Origin: Holophagaceae bacterium
GTDB lineage: Bacteria; Acidobacteriota; Holophagae; Holophagales; Holophagaceae
Assembly: GCA_025355915.1 (NCBI GenBank)
Contig: JANXYT010000168.1
Coordinates: forward strand, 1 to 9,866
Direction of reading: 5' to 3'
DNA: 9,866 nt
The position numbers and the translations under genes are program-made. Of this stretch, positions 6,078-9,866 are shown piece after piece. The notes under the pieces are model-generated. The model saw only the letters and a list, made by a program, of their open reading frames with translations, was not told the origin of the DNA and did not search any database. The stretch's first letter is position 1, and each line of letters opens with the position of its first letter.

Positions 6078-8262
6078 AGACCCGGTCGATGGCGGCGAAC
6101 TTGCAGACGTCGAAACAATTGCCACACTTGATGCAGGCGGCCTGGTCGATCACATGGGCCTCCTTGCGGGCGCCGGTGATGCACTCCACCGGGCAGTTGC
6201 GGGCGCAGATGGTGCAGCCGACGCATTTCTCCGCATTGATCTCGTAGCGGATCAGGGCGACGCACTTCTTGGCCGGGCAGTGCTTGTCCACGATGTGGGC
6301 CAGGAATTCCTCGCGGAAGTGCTTGATGCTCGAGAGCACTGGATTGGGCGCGGCGCGGCCCAGGCCGCAGAGGCTGGTGCGCTGGCAGAGCCGTGACAGG
6401 CGGTGGAGCTTGTCGAGATCCTCCAACTCCCCCTTGCCCTGGGTGATGCGTTCGAGGATCTCCAGGATGCGGGTGGTGCCCTCGCGGCAGGGCGTGCACT
6501 TGCCGCAGCTCTCCTCCTGGCTGAAGGCCATGTAGAACTTCGCGATGTCGACCATGCAATCGTCCTCGCTGAGGACGATCATGCCGCCGGAGCCCATGAT
6601 GGAGCCGGCCTTTTGCAGAGGTTCGAAATCCACTTCCATGCCCTGCATGGAGGCGGGGATGAAGCCCCCCGCAGGGCCGCCGGTCTGGATGGCCTTGAGC
6701 TGCTTGCCGCCGGAGACGCCGCCGCCGATATCGTTCACAATCCGGGAGAGGGTCGTGCCCATGGGCACCTCCACCAGACCCGTGTGGCGGACTTTGCCGG
6801 CCAGGGCGAAGACTTTCGTGCCGCCGCTCTTTTCAGTGCCGAGGCGGGCGTACCAGTCGCCGCTGTAGCGCAGGATGGCGGAGATGTTGGCGAAGGTCTC
6901 CACGTTGTTGATGACCGTGGGATGCCCCCAGAGGCCACGATCGGTGGGGTAGGGTGGCCGCACTTTCGGCTGGCCACGTTCTCCTTCGATGGAGCGGATG
7001 AGGGCAGTCTCCTCACCGCAGACGAAGGCGCCGGCGCCGAGGCGGATCTCCAGATCGAAGTCAAAACCCGAGCCCATGATGTCCTGGCCGAGCAGGCCGT
7101 TCGCCCGGCAGGTGTCGATGGCGTGCTGGATGCGCTTGATGGCCAGCGGGTACTCGGCGCGGATGTAGAAGAAGCCCCTCTGGGCGCCGATCGAAAAACC
7201 GCCGATGATCATGCCCTCGACGATGTTGAAGGGGTCGCTTTCGAGCATGGAGCGGTCCATGAAGGCGCCGGGATCGCCTTCGTCGCCGTTGCAGATGATG
7301 AAGCGGTCGGTGTCCGCCTGCTTGCGGGCAAGGCCCCACTTGGTGCCCGTGAGGAAGCCGCCGCCGCCACGGCCCCGGAGCCGTGCCTTGGTCAGCTCAG
7401 AGATCACCCAGTCGGGATCGCGGCGTGTCAGCACGTCGGCCAGAGCCTTGAACCCGTCGAAGCCGATGAACTCGTCGAGGCTTTCGGGGTCGACCACACC
7501 GGCATTCCGCAGCGCGATGCGGCTTTGGCGGTTGAAGAAGGCCACATCGCCATAGCGTTCCAGGAATTCGAGGGCGATGGGTTCTTCCTGGGCTTTCAGC
7601 CGCTCCACGACCTGGCCCTTGATGACGTGGCCGTCCAGGAGGGCCGCCAGGTCCTCATCGCTGGAGATGCGGTAGAGGACTTTCTCGGGCCGCGCCAGGA
7701 CGAAGGTGGCCGGCGTCCCGTCCGCGAGGCCACAGACGCCTAGGCAGCTAGCGGCAGCCACATTCACGCGATGGGGTTCAATGCCCCGCGCCTCCAGCAT
7801 CGCCATGAACCGCACCCGCAGATTGGGCTCCGAGCGCTGGCAGCGAGAGCCTTCGCAGAACAGGAATTCCCGTTCGGGCAGGACCTTCGTGTTGGGATTG
7901 TGGTCGAGGACGTGCTTCATCACCGGCGCACTGCCCTGGATGTGCTCGGTGAAGATGCGATGCACGAGGTCGCGGTTCACCCGCTCGTACTTTACGGGAA
8001 TCTGGCCGGAGACCTGGATGCCGACGATGGGTTCCCGCGAGCAGCGGCCCGTGCAGCCCGTGCGGTGGATGACGATGTCCTTCCGCCCCGAGGCGCGGAT
8101 GTGCCGGATAAACTCTTCGGCCACGGCCTGCGACCCGGCTGCGTGTTCGCAGGTGGCCGAGCCCACTTGGATCAGGATCTTGTTCCCCAGGTCCCTATCG
8201 GCGAGAGTCCTGCCGACGCGGTCCGCCATGGACCGGTAGAAATCGCGCACGGGGAAAGACAT
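6076..8262 (-). CDS. hydB: NuoF-like FMN/NAD(H) subunit of [FeFe]-hydrogenase with two N-terminal Trx-like Fd domains (HydB)
   Basis: A 728-residue protein, about 100 longer than Thermotoga HydB. Residues 28-110 form a thioredoxin-like ferredoxin domain with three cysteines (VGSATC, C38; TGCTGRC, C70 and C74). Residues 130-222 form a second with four (C136, C141, C173, C177). The NuoF core follows: RGRGGGGFLTGTKW (296-309) and NGDEGDPGAF (325-334) for FMN/NAD binding, GAGAFVCGEETALI (409-422), and an N3-type [4Fe-4S] with C586, C589, C592 and C632. H661/C662/C667 may be the zinc-type site reported for HydB. Two C-terminal [4Fe-4S] motifs (C680/683/686/690, with C694 next, and C710/713/716/720) end the chain. 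This subunit binds NAD(H) and is where electrons split between NAD(H), ferredoxin and hydrogenase in the family. ATG 8262 has AGGAG 5 bases upstream; a GTG five codons earlier is less likely. Confidence 0.94.
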   Translation of the reverse strand: MSFPVRDFYRSMADRVGRTLADRDLGNKILIQVGSATCEHAAGSQAVAEEFIRHIRASGRKDIVIHRTGCTGRCSREPIVGIQVSGQIPVKYERVNRDLVHRIFTEHIQGSAPVMKHVLDHNPNTKVLPEREFLFCEGSRCQRSEPNLRVRFMAMLEARGIEPHRVNVAAASCLGVCGLADGTPATFVLARPEKVLYRISSDEDLAALLDGHVIKGQVVERLKAQEEPIALEFLERYGDVAFFNRQSRIALRNAGVVDPESLDEFIGFDGFKALADVLTRRDPDWVISELTKARLRGRGGGGFLTGTKWGLARKQADTDRFIICNGDEGDPGAFMDRSMLESDPFNIVEGMIIGGFSIGAQRGFFYIRAEYPLAIKRIQHAIDTCRANGLLGQDIMGSGFDFDLEIRLGAGAFVCGEETALIRSIEGERGQPKVRPPYPTDRGLWGHPTVINNVETFANISAILRYSGDWYARLGTEKSGGTKVFALAGKVRHTGLVEVPMGTTLSRIVNDIGGGVSGGKQLKAIQTGGPAGGFIPASMQGMEVDFEPLQKAGSIMGSGGMIVLSEDDCMVDIAKFYMAFSQEESCGKCTPCREGTTRILEILERITQGKGELEDLDKLHRLSRLCQRTSLCGLGRAAPNPVLSSIKHFREEFLAHIVDKHCPAKKCVALIRYEINAEKCVGCTICARNCPVECITGARKEAHVIDQAACIKCGNCFDVCKFAAIDRV

Positions 8263-8267
8263 GGGAT

Positions 8268-8296
8268 CTCCTTCCACCCGGTTGGATCCGGGTGGA
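8268..8296 (-). promoter_or_regulatory. Hairpin abutting the hydB ribosome binding site
   Basis: In the mRNA sense, TCCACCCGG (8296-8288) pairs perfectly with CCGGGTGGA (8281-8273) around a 6-base loop. The next five bases are AGGAG (8272-8268), which stand 5 bases before ATG 8262. The stem ends exactly where the Shine-Dalgarno begins. There is no U tract, so it is not a standard terminator; a translational-control or mRNA-stability role is inferred. Confidence 0.5.
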
Positions 8297-8357
8297 TCGA
8301 AAGATGCCCCGAGAGCGGAAATGGGGGGTTAGGCCACCGCGCATCGGACATCAGCTG

Positions 8358-8370
8358 CACAGGAATTGTC
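8358..8370 (-). promoter_or_regulatory. Possible hydB promoter -10 element and start region
   Basis: GACAAT (8370-8365, - strand) matches four of six bases of TATAAT. If it is the -10 box, transcription would start near 8358, about 95 bases before hydB ATG. The upstream dyad at 8393-8406 would then be centred at -41.5, the position typical of Crp/Fnr class II activation. No good -35 box is present, which fits an activator-dependent promoter. The match is weak and the fit was found after the fact. Confidence 0.25.
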
Positions 8371-8378
8371 GCCATTGA

Positions 8379-8392
8379 TGACCATTCGGTCA
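8379..8392. promoter_or_regulatory. 14-bp dyad TGACC-N4-GGTCA, candidate operator
   Basis: TGACCATTCGGTCA is a perfect 5-4-5 inverted repeat. It includes the hydE stop codon (8390-8392) and directly touches the next dyad. It lies 117 bases from the hydB start. The regulator is unknown. Confidence 0.45.
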
Positions 8393-9502
8393 GTGATGGA
8401 AATCACATGCGGTCAAATCTTTACATAGTGTTTTATTTCGACTGCCGGGCCCTCGTCCGATCCTTCTTCCCAGCCGGTGGATGCGGCCTTCCAGGCAGCC
8501 CTGGCAGGCTGTGGCCGTTTCGTTCACGCAGGCTTTTCCAGGATAGATTTCGTAGCGGGCTCGGTAGGGAAGCGGAGTCACATTGGGCATCACCACGTTC
8601 GCGCCGCGCAGAAGGGCCAGCTCCCGGCCGCGCTCGCGGTCCAGCGTGGCGAGCGCAGTGGTGCTCGGAATGTTCGCATCGGGGCAGGCGAGGCGCGTCA
8701 GGGCCAGCGTCTTGAGGGTGGTCAGCTCATCATTGGGCACCTGGTCGTCCGGCGGTGCGAGATAGGCCCCGGCGTCCGGGCCTCCCAACGGTGTGCGCGG
8801 ACTCGGGAGGAACGGCCCCACTCCGATCATGTCGATGTCGAAATCCCGGAACCGGAGGATGTCGAAGGCCAGCGCATCCCAGGTCTGTCCGGGGATGCCC
8901 ACCATGACGCCAGTGCCGATCTCATAGCCCATGTCGCGCATCCGCATGAGCTGGGCCAGGCGATCACTGGGGATGCCCGGCAGGTCGGGATGAATGCGCC
9001 GGTAGAGGACCGGATCACTGGTTTCGAAGCGCAACAGGTAGCGGTCCGCGCCCGCCTTGCGCCAGGCGCGCAGATCGCCATCGCTGCGCTCACCCAGGGA
9101 CAGCGTGATGGCGAGCGGCGTGTCGCGCTTGATGGCCCGGACCACGACGGCGATGAAGTCCCGCGTCAGGCCGGGATCCTCCCCACCCTGGAGCACCACG
9201 CTGCCGTAGCCAAGCCTGGTCGCTTCCTGGGCACAGGCAAGGATCTCCGCGGGATCCATGCGGTACCGCTCCAGCCCGATGGACGGGGCTCGCAGGCCGC
9301 AGTAGAGGCAGTGGCGGATGCAGTGGCTGGAGACCTCGATGAGGCCACGAAGGTGGACCTCGTCGCCCACATGCGACTTCCGCACGCGATCCGCTTCGGA
9401 CCAGAGGTCCTGCAATACCTCTGGATCCCGTTCCTGGAGCCAGGCCTTCACCCCGGCATGATCCAGGCAGAAGCCTGGGCGGGCCTCAGGACGGCAGGGC
9501 AT
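8390..9502 (-). CDS. hydE: [FeFe]-hydrogenase H-cluster maturase HydE, radical SAM
   Basis: A 370-residue radical SAM enzyme that acts in assembly of the [2Fe] subcluster of the H-cluster with HydG and HydF. The SAM/[4Fe-4S] motif is C61-IRH-C65-LY-C68 followed by GLR. QGGEDPG (105-111) and GVMVGIPGQT (198-207) are in the barrel as expected. C325, C333 and C336 reproduce the C-x7-C-x2-C of the accessory cluster site known from Thermotoga HydE (C311/C319/C322). Thermotoga HydE is 348 residues; here about 20 residues from GSRNKTL onward form an AT-rich extension. Start ATG 9502 has AGGAG at 9514-9510, 7 bases upstream. It overlaps the hydF end by 17 bases, so the two are likely co-translated. 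Biotin synthase or ThiH are less likely, given the accessory cysteines and hyd context. Confidence 0.95.
   Translation of the reverse strand: MPCRPEARPGFCLDHAGVKAWLQERDPEVLQDLWSEADRVRKSHVGDEVHLRGLIEVSSHCIRHCLYCGLRAPSIGLERYRMDPAEILACAQEATRLGYGSVVLQGGEDPGLTRDFIAVVVRAIKRDTPLAITLSLGERSDGDLRAWRKAGADRYLLRFETSDPVLYRRIHPDLPGIPSDRLAQLMRMRDMGYEIGTGVMVGIPGQTWDALAFDILRFRDFDIDMIGVGPFLPSPRTPLGGPDAGAYLAPPDDQVPNDELTTLKTLALTRLACPDANIPSTTALATLDRERGRELALLRGANVVMPNVTPLPYRARYEIYPGKACVNETATACQGCLEGRIHRLGRRIGRGPGSRNKTLCKDLTACDFHH
8393..8406. promoter_or_regulatory. 14-bp dyad GTGAT-N4-ATCAC, Crp/Fnr- or Rex-like operator candidate
   Basis: GTGATGGAAATCAC is a perfect 5-4-5 inverted repeat lying in the last codons of hydE. 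Read on the - strand it gives TGTGA-N6-TCACT, one base from the TGTGA-N6-TCACA core shared by Crp-type sites and by Rex (NADH/NAD+-sensing) operators. Either would make sense for a redox-linked hydrogenase operon. The regulator gene is not in the window. Confidence 0.5.
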
Positions 9503-9866
9503 GGACGATCTCCTGGGCCTCGGGGAAGGGGCGCAGGGCCCGGTCGAGGATGCCGAGGGAATGGGCGATGGCCAGTCCGTAATTGGTGATCGGCACGCCC
9601 GCAGCCTCACAGCGGTGAATGCGCGCGAGCATCTCCCGCCGGTTCCCCATGCAGTTGCCGCAGTGCACCACCAGCTTGTAGGGCGACAGGTCCGTGGGGA
9701 AATCCCGGCCCTGGACGGTGTCGAACCGCAGCGGCTCTCCGACCTTCGTGTCCAGCCAGTGGGGCAGCTTCACCCGGCAGATGTCCTCCTCCGTGGGATG
9801 GTGGGTGCAGCCTTCCGCGACGAGTACGCGGTCGCCGCCACGCAGGTTTTCGATGGCGAGGGTGCC
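9486..9866 (-). CDS. hydF: [FeFe]-hydrogenase maturation GTPase HydF, C-terminal fragment
   Basis: The last 126 residues of a gene whose start lies beyond the right edge, ending at TGA 9488-9486. HydF is the scaffold on which the diiron subcluster is completed before transfer to HydA. The visible part is its C-terminal [4Fe-4S] domain. The ligand pattern CxH...HCxxC is present as EGCTHH (C20, H22 of the fragment) and VVHCGNCMGNR (H68, C69, C72), with 45 residues between the two histidines, close to the family range. The segment REMLARI, then GVPITNYGLAIA and GILDRALRPF, is the characteristic HydF ending. The GTPase domain is outside the window. The 17-base overlap with hydE indicates one operon, and hydG may lie further upstream. 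Confidence 0.94.
   Translation of the reverse strand, partial: GTLAIENLRGGDRVLVAEGCTHHPTEEDICRVKLPHWLDTKVGEPLRFDTVQGRDFPTDLSPYKLVVHCGNCMGNRREMLARIHRCEAAGVPITNYGLAIAHSLGILDRALRPFPEAQEIVHALPS

Noticed and set aside
4419..6131. Long open frame on the + strand opposite hydA and the hydA-hydB junction
   Set aside because: It is a G+C-rich shadow of hydA: the translation is Gly/Ala/Asp/His-rich with no family motif, while the - strand frame carries every hydrogenase signature.
6403..7743. Long open frame on the + strand opposite hydB
   Set aside because: Same antisense-shadow composition; no start signal or recognisable motif. The hydB frame is clearly the coding one.
4302..8262. Complex I (NuoEFG) genes instead of a hydrogenase
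   Set aside because: The NuoG-like protein has all three H-cluster motif regions and the genes are next to hydE and hydF; no other nuo genes are present.
8477..9589. Open frame on the + strand opposite hydE
   Set aside because: The antisense frame lacks motifs, whereas the - strand encodes the CxxxCxxC radical SAM motif and the HydE accessory cysteines.

Overview
This G+C-rich window carries two chromosomal blocks, separated by a repeat-filled gap and one transporter gene. The gene content suggests an anaerobic or facultative bacterium that exchanges electrons between NADH, ferredoxin and H2. My best guess at the source is an Acidobacteriota of the Holophaga/Geothrix type. This rests on general resemblance of the proteins and intergenic repeats and is not proven by the sequence.

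Left block, + strand (2-1766): the 3' end of typA/bipA (ribosome-associated GTPase), a one-membrane-segment DUF218/YdcF-family protein, and rsmI (16S rRNA C1402 ribose methyltransferase). They lie 6 and 19 bases apart and look like one transcription unit. The gap 1767-2556 (about 790 bases) has no convincing gene. It holds short tandem repeats of 9-10 base period in several sequence families, three of which occur in both orientations, plus small palindromes. A 12-TM-type MFS exporter (2557-3732, +) follows and ends flush against the last gene of the opposite-strand operon.

Right block, - strand, read from right to left (9866 to 3733): the hydF 3' end, hydE, a 127-base regulatory gap, then hydB, hydA and hydC. 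HydA is a [FeFe]-hydrogenase catalytic subunit with a full relay of N-terminal Fe-S clusters. HydB is the NuoF-like FMN/NAD(H) subunit and HydC the NuoE-like [2Fe-2S] subunit. Together they match the NAD(P)-linked, electron-bifurcating/confurcating HydABC or HndABCD hydrogenases. HydE (radical SAM) and HydF (scaffold GTPase) belong to the machinery that builds the diiron site of the H-cluster. HydG is not in the window and may lie beyond the right edge.

The most interesting points are these. HydB has two thioredoxin-like ferredoxin domains at its N-terminus, which looks like an HndB-HndC fusion. HydA has TSCSPGW where TSCCPxW is canonical, and an extra cysteine beside the last H-cluster ligand. 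Two contiguous 14-bp dyads overlap the hydE stop codon, one resembling a Crp/Fnr or Rex operator. A 9-bp hairpin directly abuts the hydB Shine-Dalgarno sequence. HydE has an AT-rich C-terminal extension made of the same DNA as the putative operator. I see no wholly new system; this is a known type of hydrogenase locus with unusual architecture and regulation.
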